Below are positions 8,938-17,565 of a stretch of DNA of 64,000 nt, piece by piece. The position numbers and the translations under genes were made by a program. The notes under the pieces are model-generated. The model had not been told where the DNA came from. It searched no databases and saw only the letters and a program-made list of their open reading frames with translations. Each line of letters opens with the position of its first letter. The stretch's first letter is position 1. This stretch comes from Nocardia rhizosphaerihabitans (GTDB taxonomy: Bacteria; Actinomycetota; Actinomycetes; Mycobacteriales; Mycobacteriaceae): positions 762,422 to 826,421 of the forward strand of contig NZ_BMNE01000003.1 in assembly GCF_014646295.1 (NCBI RefSeq). Direction: 5' to 3'.

Positions 8938-10271
8938 TCGACACCGCGCTACCCCGGCCGTACCAGAACTACGTCTACGCCTACCCCCACAAGACCGCCT
9001 ACCGCCCACTGCCCGCACGACCCGCACTGTCGCAGGTGTGGGCGGGCGAATCACGGTCCGCGCTCTCGCTGTATCTGCACATCCCGTTCTGCGAGGTGCG
9101 CTGCGGCTTCTGCAATCTGTTCACCCGGGTCGGCGCCCCGGACGGCCTCACCGGCCGCTACCTCGACGCCCTCACCCGCCAAGCCACCGCCGTCCGCGAC
9201 GGCCTCGGCGATGCCGAACCCCTGCGGTTCGCGAACGCGGCCTTCGGCGGCGGCACCCCGACCTTCCTCGAGGCCGACGAGCTGACCAGGCTGTGCGATA
9301 TCGCCGAACAGATCATGGGCGCCGACCTGCGCGCGATCCCGCTCTCGGTGGAGGCATCCCCCGCCACCTCGACCGCCGACCGCCTGGCCGTGCTGGCCGA
9401 TCGCGGCGCGACCCGCCTGAGTCTGGGCGTGCAGAGCTTCATCGACGAGGAGGCCCGCGCGGCGGTGCGCCCGCAACGGCGCACCGATGTCGAAGCCGCA
9501 CTGGGCCGTATCCGCGACGCGGGCATTCCCGTGCTCAATATCGACCTCATCTACGGCATCGACGGTCAGACCGCCGCGAGCTGGCAGGTGTCCCTCGACG
9601 CGGCGCTGGCATGGCGACCGGAGGAGATCTACCTCTACCCGCTGTACGTGCGTCCGCTGACCGGGCTGGCCAGGCACGCCGATCCCGCTGTCGCCGAACA
9701 GGACTGGGATCGCGACCGGCTCGCCCGCTACGCCCAGGGCCGCGATCACCTGCTGGCCGCCGGCTACGAGCAGGTGTCCATGCGCATGTTCCGCCGCCGC
9801 GACGCCCCGCCGCAGGGCCCCGACGACTATGCCTGCCAGACCGACGGCATGATCGGACTCGGCTGCGGCGCCCGCTCCTACACGAGCACCCTGCACTACT
9901 CCTTCGACTACGCCGTCGACATGCGCGAGGTCCGCGGCATCATCGACACCTACGTCGCGACAACCGATTTCGGCTCGGCGCTGCACGGCCGGGTGATCGA
10001 CGGCGACGAAGCCGCCCGCAGGCACCTGCTTCAGTCACTGCTGCAAGCCGACGGCCTCTCGGTCGCGGACTACCGCCACCGCTTCGGCACCGATCCCTGG
10101 GAAGACTTCGGCGACCAGCTGCACACACTCGCCGAGCGTGGCTGGCTCGCCGACTCCGGCGCCGACCTGCTGCAACTGTCCGCCGAGGGACTGGCCTACT
10201 CCGATGCCATCGGCCCGGACTTCTTCTCCCCCGCGGTCCGTGCCGCCATGGCCGCCTACGAGCTGCGCTGA
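8934..10271 (+). CDS. STM4012 family radical SAM protein (HemN-like)
   Basis: A 445-residue radical SAM enzyme. HIPFCEVRCGFC at about residues 49-60 is the CX3CX2C motif (Cys53, 57, 60) that holds the catalytic 4Fe-4S cluster. FGGGTPTF is the GGE-like SAM motif, and the region to about 350 follows the HemN (coproporphyrinogen dehydrogenase) barrel, with a winged-helix-like C-terminal domain. The ATG at 8934 forms ATGA with the preceding stop, indicating tight translational coupling. Coproporphyrin oxidation is unlikely, given the cluster; the substrate is unknown. Confidence 0.9.
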   Translation: MIDTALPRPYQNYVYAYPHKTAYRPLPARPALSQVWAGESRSALSLYLHIPFCEVRCGFCNLFTRVGAPDGLTGRYLDALTRQATAVRDGLGDAEPLRFANAAFGGGTPTFLEADELTRLCDIAEQIMGADLRAIPLSVEASPATSTADRLAVLADRGATRLSLGVQSFIDEEARAAVRPQRRTDVEAALGRIRDAGIPVLNIDLIYGIDGQTAASWQVSLDAALAWRPEEIYLYPLYVRPLTGLARHADPAVAEQDWDRDRLARYAQGRDHLLAAGYEQVSMRMFRRRDAPPQGPDDYACQTDGMIGLGCGARSYTSTLHYSFDYAVDMREVRGIIDTYVATTDFGSALHGRVIDGDEAARRHLLQSLLQADGLSVADYRHRFGTDPWEDFGDQLHTLAERGWLADSGADLLQLSAEGLAYSDAIGPDFFSPAVRAAMAAYELR

Positions 10272-10273
10272 CC

Positions 10274-11218
10274 GTGGACCTGACACTGCTGTACCGCGGC
10301 CCGCTCTCGTCCTGCGACTACGACTGCCCGTACTGCCCGTTCGCCAAACGCAGAGACTCCACCGGGCAACTGCGCGCGGACCGCGCCGCCCTGCGCCGTT
10401 TCACCGACTGGGCGCACGCACAGACCGACGACCGCCTGTCGGTGCTGTTCACGCCGTGGGGTGAGGGCCTGGTGCGGTCGTGGTACCGCAAAGCCCTGAT
10501 CGAGCTGTCCCACCGCCCGCACATCGATCGCGTCGCCATCCAGACCAATCTCAGCGGCCGCATCGACTGGACCGCCGACGCCGACCCCGACACGCTCGCC
10601 CTCTGGTGCACCTATCACCCCGGCCAGACGCCGTATCGCCGGTTCCTCGACAAGGCCGAACGCCTGGCCGAGACCGGAATCCGGTTCAGCGTCGGCATCG
10701 TCGGCCTGCCCGAACACCTCGACCACGCCCGCCGCCTACGCGCCGACCTCCCCGACCACGTCTATCTCTGGGTCAACGCCGCCGAAGGCCACACCTACAC
10801 CGACGACCACGCCGCGCGGTGGACCGCCATCGATGCCCTGTTCCCGTTCAGCAGACACCCGCACCGCTCGGCAGGCGCCGCCTGCCGGACCGGTTCCTCG
10901 GTGATCTCGGTCGACGGCGACGGCGAGGTCCGACGCTGCCATTTCGTCCGCACCCCGCTGGGCAACCTCTACGACGGCTCCTACCGCGCGGCACTGACAC
11001 CACGACCGTGCCCGCTGGCGGTGTGCGACTGCCACATCGGCTACGTCCACCTCGAAACACTGCCGCTCTACGATGTGTTCGCCGGTGGCGTCCTGGAACG
11101 AATCCCGGCCGTGCCTGCGGTTCAGCCGATCTCGAGCGTCGTACTCACCCGGGTGACACCGGTCGACAGGTCGAGCACCGGGCAGTGCGCGTCGACCGCC
11201 TGCTGCAGTTCGGCGTAG
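10274..11218 (+). CDS. STM4011 family radical SAM protein
   Basis: A 314-residue radical SAM protein. CDYDCPYC at residues 14-21 is the CX3CX2C cluster motif. A second Cys set (Cys204, 222, 246, 251, 253) near the C-terminus looks like a SPASM/Twitch-type auxiliary iron-sulfur site, common in enzymes that modify peptides. The GTG start lies 2 bp after the STM4012 stop. The last 32 residues, from about position 283, read across the 3' end of the convergent OsmC gene and do not resemble the family core, which normally ends near LERIP. That tail may be a local extension or the product of a lost stop. Confidence 0.85.
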   Translation: MDLTLLYRGPLSSCDYDCPYCPFAKRRDSTGQLRADRAALRRFTDWAHAQTDDRLSVLFTPWGEGLVRSWYRKALIELSHRPHIDRVAIQTNLSGRIDWTADADPDTLALWCTYHPGQTPYRRFLDKAERLAETGIRFSVGIVGLPEHLDHARRLRADLPDHVYLWVNAAEGHTYTDDHAARWTAIDALFPFSRHPHRSAGAACRTGSSVISVDGDGEVRRCHFVRTPLGNLYDGSYRAALTPRPCPLAVCDCHIGYVHLETLPLYDVFAGGVLERIPAVPAVQPISSVVLTRVTPVDRSSTGQCASTACCSSA

Positions 11219-11634
11219 CGCTGCTCGGTTTCGGGACCGCTGATCCGCACAGTCACCCGCACCGCCTGGAATCCCGGGCGCACCGCGTCGTCGATGCCGA
11301 AGAAGCCGCGAACATCCAGATCACCTTCGGCGGTGATCGCGATGTCGTCGACGGCGATGCCGAGCCGCTGCGCCCAGAACCGGTAGGTCACGACCTGGCA
11401 CGAGATCAACGCCGCCAGGTACACCTCCACCGGATTGGCCGCGGCATCCGCGCCGCCGAGCGCGGGCGGCTCGTCGACGCGCACGGTGTGCGAGCGGGCG
11501 GTGACGACGCTGCCCACCGCGCCCTCGGTGACGCCCGCCGCCCGGAACACGAAGTGCGCGTTGGCCGGATCGGTCGCCACCGCCTTCGCCGTGGCATGGG
11601 AGATCTCGTTCAACGTCGTGAGCTGACTGGTCAT
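11122..11634 (-). CDS. OsmC family protein
   Basis: A 170-residue OsmC-like protein. It has two Cys in the family positions: ALISCQVVTYRFWAQ (first catalytic Cys) and DAHCPVLDL (second). These proteins reduce organic hydroperoxides in the cytoplasm through the Cys pair. Its last 97 bp overlap the 3' end of the convergent STM4011 gene. It lies 65 bp downstream of the methyltransferase gene on the same strand and could belong to the same transcript. Confidence 0.9.
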   Translation of the reverse strand: MTSQLTTLNEISHATAKAVATDPANAHFVFRAAGVTEGAVGSVVTARSHTVRVDEPPALGGADAAANPVEVYLAALISCQVVTYRFWAQRLGIAVDDIAITAEGDLDVRGFFGIDDAVRPGFQAVRVTVRISGPETEQRYAELQQAVDAHCPVLDLSTGVTRVSTTLEIG

Positions 11635-11699
11635 GCCCGGACGCTATCGCCGCCCGGTCCCCGCGCCCAGTCATGCGTTCGGCGTGATTTCAACCGGTG

Positions 11700-12311
11700 T
11701 CAGCGCGCGACACCCAACGACAATGCGGCGAAGGCTTTCGGTGCGCCGGGGTGATAGAACCGGTCGAGTTCGACGGTCTCGAAGCCGGCGTCGCTGATCA
11801 ATCCGGGGATGTCCCGCACGAGATGACAGCCGCCCGCGATCCGCTGCTGGATCGGATCGAGGCGATGCTGCCAGGTCCGGACCGACGCGTCGGGAGCGAG
11901 GCCGTGTTCGACGAAGTGCAGTGTTCCGCCGGGCTTGAGCACGCGGCGGATCTCGGCCAGCGCGGTCGCGACATCGGGGATGGTGCACAAGGTGAACGTC
12001 GACAGCGCGGTATCGAAGGTCGCGTCCGGAAACGGCAGCGCCTGACCGTCGAGTCCGGCCCGCTCGATCGGCACCCGGCTCGCCGCGACCCGCTTCGCCG
12101 CGATCTTCCACGCGGTGTCCGCGGGTTCGACGCCACGGACTCGCTCCACCGCGTCCGGGTAGAACCCGACATTGGTCCCTGACCCGAACCCGACTTCGAG
12201 TACCTCACCGTGCAGGCCGGCGCAGGCGCGGCGGCGCAAGGAGTCGTTGTTGGCCACCCCGCAGACGGTGTCGACGATGTGGGGCAGGATCCGGTCGGTG
12301 TAGAAGCCCAT
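11700..12311 (-). CDS. Class I SAM-dependent methyltransferase (UbiE/METTL7-like)
   Basis: A 203-residue methyltransferase. The SAM-binding motif I is VLEVGFGSGTN at about 37-47, followed by the acidic strand GVEPA, a PFPDATFDTALSTFTLCTIPD motif II region and RRVLKPGGTLHFVEHG motif III. The fold and the short C-terminus match UbiE-like and thiol methyltransferase-like proteins; no substrate can be assigned. It sits 39 bp downstream of the phosphoesterase gene, on the same strand. Confidence 0.9.
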   Translation of the reverse strand: MGFYTDRILPHIVDTVCGVANNDSLRRRACAGLHGEVLEVGFGSGTNVGFYPDAVERVRGVEPADTAWKIAAKRVAASRVPIERAGLDGQALPFPDATFDTALSTFTLCTIPDVATALAEIRRVLKPGGTLHFVEHGLAPDASVRTWQHRLDPIQQRIAGGCHLVRDIPGLISDAGFETVELDRFYHPGAPKAFAALSLGVAR

Positions 12312-12350
12312 CCCCCGATCATCCTCCTGCGGGCAGCGGATCGCCGTCGA

Positions 12351-13436
12351 TCAGGCCAGTCGGCGGTCGAAGACCTGGGTGCCCGCGCCCGAACCAGGGT
12401 CGACGGTGACCACGCGCAGGTTCACCTTGTCCGGGGTGAGGTCCATGACCATGAAGCCCAGTTCGTGCTGGGTCTCGTACAGGGCAGGGTGTCCCGATCC
12501 GGCCGCGGCGTGGCCGCTCGCCGTTTTGCCCGCCGCGCCGGAGATGATCTGGCGGGTGCCCTTCGACGCGGTGGTCGGTTCGAGCACCTGCAGGGTGTGG
12601 TCGTGGCCCGAGAGCAGGAACGACACCTTGCCCAGCACGTGGTCTTCGAAGAACCGTTTGGCGTGCACACCGTTGATCGGCTCGATCGGCAGGCCCTCGT
12701 AGTTTCCGGCGTCGCCGTGCGGGCCGTTGCTGAGGTACGGGTGGTGGGTGCACGCGATCTTCCACTGCGCGGTGGACTCGGCGAGGGCACGGTCGAGCCA
12801 GGCGCGCTGTTCGTTCATGTACTGCCCGTCGACCGACCAGTACGGGTCGAGCAGCGGCGGGATGTAGGCCGCGAGCGGGTTGACGTCGAGGACGAAGAAC
12901 TCCACCACCGGGTTCTGTTCGGGCACCCGCACCGAGTAGTAGCGGCTCGGCATCCACCATCGCGGCGATTTCGCGTGGTACTCGACCTCGTGGTTGCCGC
13001 GGACCAGCCAGCCGCCGTCACCGGGGAACACCCCGGAGGTGTCGTGGTTGCCGAGCACCATCGCCCACGGGAAGTCCAGTCCCGCATTGGGATCCTCGAA
13101 CTTCGTCGCGAACTGCACGTCGTCGGGACCGGCGGGGCCCGATTCGTAGATGTTGTCGCCGAGGCCGACGGCCATCGTGAACGGCTCGCGGGCGTGGAAC
13201 GCGCGAGCGGCGTCGGCGACTGCCCACTGGGTGCGGCTGCCCGTCCCGGCGTCACCGGTGATCAGGATCCGGGCGTTGCGGCCCGCCCGTGGCGCGAACT
13301 TGGGCACCTCGGCGGGCACGGCCGCCGCCGGCGTCAGCCCGACGAGCGTGATGCCCGCGACAACGCCCGCCGCGCCGGCCAGAACTTCCCGTCGGCTGAG
13401 CCCGGCCGGAGCGGAATCGGTGGTGGAGTGCGACAC
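12351..13436 (-). CDS. Tat-exported metallophosphoesterase (purple acid phosphatase-like)
   Basis: A 361-residue exported phosphoesterase. SRREVLAGAAGVVAG near residues 15-29 is a twin-arginine signal, ending in an AAA site. The mature enzyme has the metallophosphoesterase motifs GDAG, GLGDNIYE, GNHD, THHPYLS and GHDHTLQ, which bind a dinuclear metal centre. Its use of SGHDH and GNHD resembles tartrate-resistant acid phosphatase type proteins. The GTG start at 13434-13436 follows AGAAGGTGAG with 7 bp spacing and puts the RR motif at the expected place; the open frame extends to 13505. It lies 37 bp after an exported-protein gene. Confidence 0.88.
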   Translation of the reverse strand: MSHSTTDSAPAGLSRREVLAGAAGVVAGITLVGLTPAAAVPAEVPKFAPRAGRNARILITGDAGTGSRTQWAVADAARAFHAREPFTMAVGLGDNIYESGPAGPDDVQFATKFEDPNAGLDFPWAMVLGNHDTSGVFPGDGGWLVRGNHEVEYHAKSPRWWMPSRYYSVRVPEQNPVVEFFVLDVNPLAAYIPPLLDPYWSVDGQYMNEQRAWLDRALAESTAQWKIACTHHPYLSNGPHGDAGNYEGLPIEPINGVHAKRFFEDHVLGKVSFLLSGHDHTLQVLEPTTASKGTRQIISGAAGKTASGHAAAGSGHPALYETQHELGFMVMDLTPDKVNLRVVTVDPGSGAGTQVFDRRLA

Positions 13437-13473
13437 GTGGATACTCACCTTCTGGTCAGGGATCGGGGGAAAT

Positions 13474-14694
13474 TTACACCGCGCACATCGACTGGATGAC
13501 GCCACGCACGATCGGTGCGCCGTAATCGGTCGGCGCGAAGGCCAGTTTCTGCACGATCGACAGCGGCGTGAGGACCGCGTCGGCCACCCCGGCGTACCCG
13601 GCGATCGAGGTGCCCGCGGAGAACAACAGGCTGGTGATGTCGAGCGTCAGCGTCGCCAGGTCGAAGGCGTTCTCGACCTGCACCTGGGCCAGCGGCACGG
13701 TGTCGAGGGCGGTGCCTTCGGCGAGGTCGGCGCCGAGGTCGGCCAGGAAGGTCACCGGGCCCATGTCGAGGGTTTCGACCAGCGGTCCGAGCTCGTCGGA
13801 GCGGCGCATCAGCATCACCGCGGCGACCCGGTTGCTCGCCAGGAAGACCTGCAGATCGTCGGCGGCCCGGTGCATGGCCGCCGTGTCGATCTGCACGGCG
13901 CCGCTGTCGAGGAACGCCCGCGAACGCTCGACGACGGTGGCCAGGGTCAGGTCGGCGATCGGCGTGCAGGTGCCGTCGGCGGTCATGACCATCGCGGCCA
14001 GGTCCACGATCGGCTGCGGTACCTGCACGAGTTCGGTGGTCGCGGCACCCAGCTCCAGCGGCGGATAGACGTTCGGCGCGACACAACCGGCATCGAGGGA
14101 ACCCTGTACGGCGCGGGCCAGCGCCTTGGTGCCGCTGAACGCCGCGCCGACAATCGGTTTCAGGAAGAACCCGACCGTGGGCACCATGCCCGCAGCGAGT
14201 CTGGCCGGGATCTTCACGATGCCGGTGGCGAGGATGAACACCTCGATCGCGTCGCTGACCGTCAGCCGCGACACCGACATCGTCTGGTCGATGCGGCCGG
14301 TGCGCACCGCGTCGAGTCCGTTGACGAGGTAGGTGACGATCGGATCGTCGATCTCGGCGGGTCGGGTCCCGACCTTGTCCGGCTGGACCGGAAGCCCGTC
14401 CCGATGCACCCGCACGGCCGCCAGCCCGGCCCGGAAGTCGGCGACCCGCAGGTCGTAGGCGGCCAGCTGGGCAGGGCCGACCATGCCGCGCAGCACCGAG
14501 GCCGCGGCGGTCACCACGTCGTCGAATGTCGGTGCGCCCGTGGTGCACAGCTGCGCCGCGTCACTGATCGGCGTGGCCGCGAGCGTGTCCTCGGCCGTGG
14601 CATGCGCGGTCCCTGGTGCGAGCAGGACACCGGAGGCCAGGGTGAGCGCGGCGAGGGAACCGACGCAGGGCGCGACGAGGCGTGACAGGGGCAT
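13474..14694 (-). CDS. Secreted protein of unknown function
   Basis: A 406-residue exported protein. Residues 1 to about 32 are a signal peptide (MPLSRLVAPCVG, a Leu/Ala core, then GTAHA as the cleavage site). The mature part is mostly alpha-helical with four Cys, two near the ends (QLCTTG and QSMCAV). I do not recognise a domain. It is the first gene of a probable minus-strand transcript with the Tat phosphoesterase 37 bp downstream, which suggests a joint extracytoplasmic role. Confidence 0.75.
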   Translation of the reverse strand: MPLSRLVAPCVGSLAALTLASGVLLAPGTAHATAEDTLAATPISDAAQLCTTGAPTFDDVVTAAASVLRGMVGPAQLAAYDLRVADFRAGLAAVRVHRDGLPVQPDKVGTRPAEIDDPIVTYLVNGLDAVRTGRIDQTMSVSRLTVSDAIEVFILATGIVKIPARLAAGMVPTVGFFLKPIVGAAFSGTKALARAVQGSLDAGCVAPNVYPPLELGAATTELVQVPQPIVDLAAMVMTADGTCTPIADLTLATVVERSRAFLDSGAVQIDTAAMHRAADDLQVFLASNRVAAVMLMRRSDELGPLVETLDMGPVTFLADLGADLAEGTALDTVPLAQVQVENAFDLATLTLDITSLLFSAGTSIAGYAGVADAVLTPLSIVQKLAFAPTDYGAPIVRGVIQSMCAV

Positions 14695-14956
14695 GCGCTG
14701 TGATCTCCGGCAGGGACGGCCGCCCGGCGCACCGCCGAGGGCATCGGATGGAAGGTGCGAACCGAACCTAGGGCCACACAGTTTCCGAAACGGTGCTCTT
14801 CAAGTGAACAATCGACCAATTTGGACATACGTTCAGTTAATGCCCGATCACTGGAGTGCACCGCATGGTGAGTGTGCGCTGGGCGCGACACGCTCCGGAT
14901 CGTGGCCATCACGACGATCAGGCGACAAGGGCGGTTGCCCGTTGGATACTGGGCCG

Positions 14957-15901
14957 ATGCCCGACCGGATGTCTCCCCTCGTGCTCAGCACCGAGAGCGT
15001 TTCCACCCAAGAGGCTTTCGACTATTGGCGCGACAGCGTCTGCGCGATGTATGTCCGGATGCAGGTCGATCCGCTGACCTCGGCGGACTTCCACGCCCGG
15101 ATCGAGTACGCCACGCTGGAGAACTCCGTCGGCCTGTCGAGAGTCAGGGCCGACGCCCAGCGCGCGCGTCGCCGCCCTGTCGACCTGCAGGCCGACGCCG
15201 AAGACTGCATCCTGGGCGTCATCACCCTCGACGGACAGGCGGTGCTCGAACAGGACGGCCGCACCGTCGACGCGAAGCCGGGCACGCTGATCTTCCTCGA
15301 CAGCACCCGCCCCTACACCGCGACCTGGACGTCGATGTTCGAGGAACTGGTGGTGCAGGTCCCCACGCGCAGCATCTCGGTCACCGACACCCGCTCACTG
15401 ACCGCCCAGGCCTTCGGGCCCGGCACCGTCGCGCCGGTCGTGACCTCGTGTTTCACTTCCCTTTTCGACCTCGTCTCCACCGACCCTGCCCAGGCAGCCC
15501 CGCTGGTCCCGCACGCCCTCGGCTTGTTCGGCGCGGCCGTCGCGACCGCGGCGCGGCGCAAGAGCGAGCCGGAGGAGATCACGGCGGTGCTGCGTCAACA
15601 GGTGTTCGACTTCCTGCGCAGTCACGCGTGCGATCCCGAACTCGGCGCCGACACGGTCGCCTCGGCGTGCGGGGTGTCCCGGCGCACGCTGTACCGGATC
15701 GTCGGCGGTGGCGGTGTCGCCCACCACATCCGGGAGATCCGGATCGATCGCGCCAAGAAGCTGCTGCAGCGGGAGCGGTATCAGTCGATGGGGGCGATCG
15801 CCGCGGCCTGCGGTTTCGGTAGCGAGTCCGGGTTCCATCGCGCGTTCCGGGAGTCGGTCGGCGCGACCCCGGCCGACTACCGGCAGATGGTGCGCCCGTA
15901 G
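14957..15901 (+). CDS. AraC family transcriptional regulator
   Basis: A 314-residue regulator. The N-terminal half is an AraC-binding-like cupin domain (FDYWRDSVCAMYVRM start, ILGVITLDGQAVLEQDGR, PGTLIFLDSTRPYTATW). The C-terminal 100 residues carry two helix-turn-helix units, with VASACGVSRRTLYRIVGGGG and AIAAACGFGSESGFHRAFRESVGATPADYRQ. This type usually controls catabolic genes. The ATG at 14957 gives a normal length; the upstream open frame overlaps the secreted-protein gene. It converges on the sugar transporter gene with a 4 bp gap. Confidence 0.9.
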   Translation: MPDRMSPLVLSTESVSTQEAFDYWRDSVCAMYVRMQVDPLTSADFHARIEYATLENSVGLSRVRADAQRARRRPVDLQADAEDCILGVITLDGQAVLEQDGRTVDAKPGTLIFLDSTRPYTATWTSMFEELVVQVPTRSISVTDTRSLTAQAFGPGTVAPVVTSCFTSLFDLVSTDPAQAAPLVPHALGLFGAAVATAARRKSEPEEITAVLRQQVFDFLRSHACDPELGADTVASACGVSRRTLYRIVGGGGVAHHIREIRIDRAKKLLQRERYQSMGAIAAACGFGSESGFHRAFRESVGATPADYRQMVRP

Positions 15902-15905
15902 GCGA

Positions 15906-17384
15906 TCACGCGGCCGAGGTGGGCCTCCCGACACCGGTCGCGGCATCCATGTCCTCGAGCGACATGCCCTTGGTCTCGTGCACGAACCGGGACACGAACA
16001 GCAGCGACAGCAGGGCGAACGCCGCGTACATGCCGTAGGCGAAGCCGAGGGAGAAAGTCTTCAGGCTCGGGAACGACACGGTGATCGCCCAGTTCGCGGC
16101 CCACTGTCCGGCCGCGGCGAGCGAGAGCGCGGCGCCGCGGATCCGGTTCGGGAACATCTCACCGAGCAGCACCCACACCACCGGGCCCCAGCTCATGCCG
16201 AAGAAGACGACGAAAAGATTCGCCGCGACCAGCGCGATCGGGCCACTCACGCCGCTCAACTCCGGTTCGAGTGTGCCCTCGGCATTCGGCACCTGCTCGG
16301 CGGTGCCGAAGCACACCGCCATCGTGGCCAACGTGATGGTCATGCCGATCGAACCGGTCAGCAGCAGCGGCCTGCGCCCGATCCGGTCGATGAGCAGGAT
16401 CGCGACGATGGTGGTGGCGATATTGACCACCGAGGTGAACACGGTGATCTGGAACGACCGGGACTCCGCGAATCCGACGGCTTCCCAGAGCACGTTCGAG
16501 TAGTAGAAGATCACGTTGATACCGACGGCCTGCTGGAACACCGACAGCAGCAGTCCGACCCAGACGATCGGGTAGAGCCCGCCGGTGGGGCGGCGCAGGT
16601 CCTTCCACGACGGCTTCACGTCGCCCTTGAGACTGTCCTCGATCCGGCCGATGGTGAGTTCGAGGTTCTTCTCGCCGAACAGCAGCGTCAGCACCTTGCG
16701 CGCCTCGGGGATGCGGTGGGTCGCGACGAGGTAGCGCGGAGATTCCGGAATCGTCGACGCCAGTACGCCGTACACCACCGCGGGCACCATCATCGACAGG
16801 AACATCCAGCGCCAGGCCTCGAGACCGAACCACAGTGTCGCGCTGGCCCCGCCCGCGATCTCGGCGAGGACGTAGTCGACGAGCAGTGCCAGGAAGATGC
16901 CGAGCACGATCGCGAGCTGCTGCAGCGATCCGAGTCTGCCGCGGACGCGCGCCGGTGAGGTTTCCGCGATGTAGGCGGGGGCGATGACCGAGGCGACGCC
17001 GACACCGAGGCCGCCGATGATGCGCCCGATCACCAGGATCCAGACGCTGGGCGCGAACGCGGTCACCACCGCGCTGAGGAAGAACAGCGCGGCCGCGATC
17101 TTCATGACCTTGACCCGGCCGATCCGGTCGGCGATGCGGCCGGCGGTCATCGCGCCCGCGGCCGCACCGAGCAGCGCCGAGGCCACCGCGAAACCGAGAA
17201 CGGCGTCGTCGACACCGAATTCACCCTGGATCGCGGCGACCGCGCCGTTGATCACCGCACTGTCGAAGCCGAACAGCAGACCGCCCAGCGCCGCGACGCA
17301 CGCGATCCGGATGATGTGGTTGCCCGGCGCGCCTTCCTCGTCGGGAGCAGCGGACTGATCGGTGAAGGAACCTCCGTCGGACAT
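15906..17384 (-). CDS. MFS sugar porter (sugar/H+ symporter)
   Basis: A 492-residue major facilitator protein of the sugar porter family, with 12 predicted membrane helices. Signatures are GGLLFGFDSAVINGA in helix 1, RIADRIGRVKVM between helices 2 and 3, PESPRYLVA after helix 6, FQQAVGINVIFYYSN in helix 7, and PNRIRGAALSL near helix 11, all typical of glucose, xylose or inositol transporters. The ATG at 17382-17384 is preceded by GGAGAGGA. The substrate is not determinable. It converges with the AraC gene. Confidence 0.92.
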   Translation of the reverse strand: MSDGGSFTDQSAAPDEEGAPGNHIIRIACVAALGGLLFGFDSAVINGAVAAIQGEFGVDDAVLGFAVASALLGAAAGAMTAGRIADRIGRVKVMKIAAALFFLSAVVTAFAPSVWILVIGRIIGGLGVGVASVIAPAYIAETSPARVRGRLGSLQQLAIVLGIFLALLVDYVLAEIAGGASATLWFGLEAWRWMFLSMMVPAVVYGVLASTIPESPRYLVATHRIPEARKVLTLLFGEKNLELTIGRIEDSLKGDVKPSWKDLRRPTGGLYPIVWVGLLLSVFQQAVGINVIFYYSNVLWEAVGFAESRSFQITVFTSVVNIATTIVAILLIDRIGRRPLLLTGSIGMTITLATMAVCFGTAEQVPNAEGTLEPELSGVSGPIALVAANLFVVFFGMSWGPVVWVLLGEMFPNRIRGAALSLAAAGQWAANWAITVSFPSLKTFSLGFAYGMYAAFALLSLLFVSRFVHETKGMSLEDMDAATGVGRPTSAA

Positions 17385-17565
17385 CGGCGTCGTCCTCTCC
17401 GCGGCGCGGCACCGGATGCCACGCTGAGCACTGGGTGGGTCAGGTCGCAGTATGCCCTGACCTGCGCGCCGATGTCGTCGAGGACACGCACACGGGAACC
17501 GCGCCCCCGGCGCCCCACACCGTGTGTTCACCTCGGCGACACGGTCGTCGATTAGCGTCCGGCAG

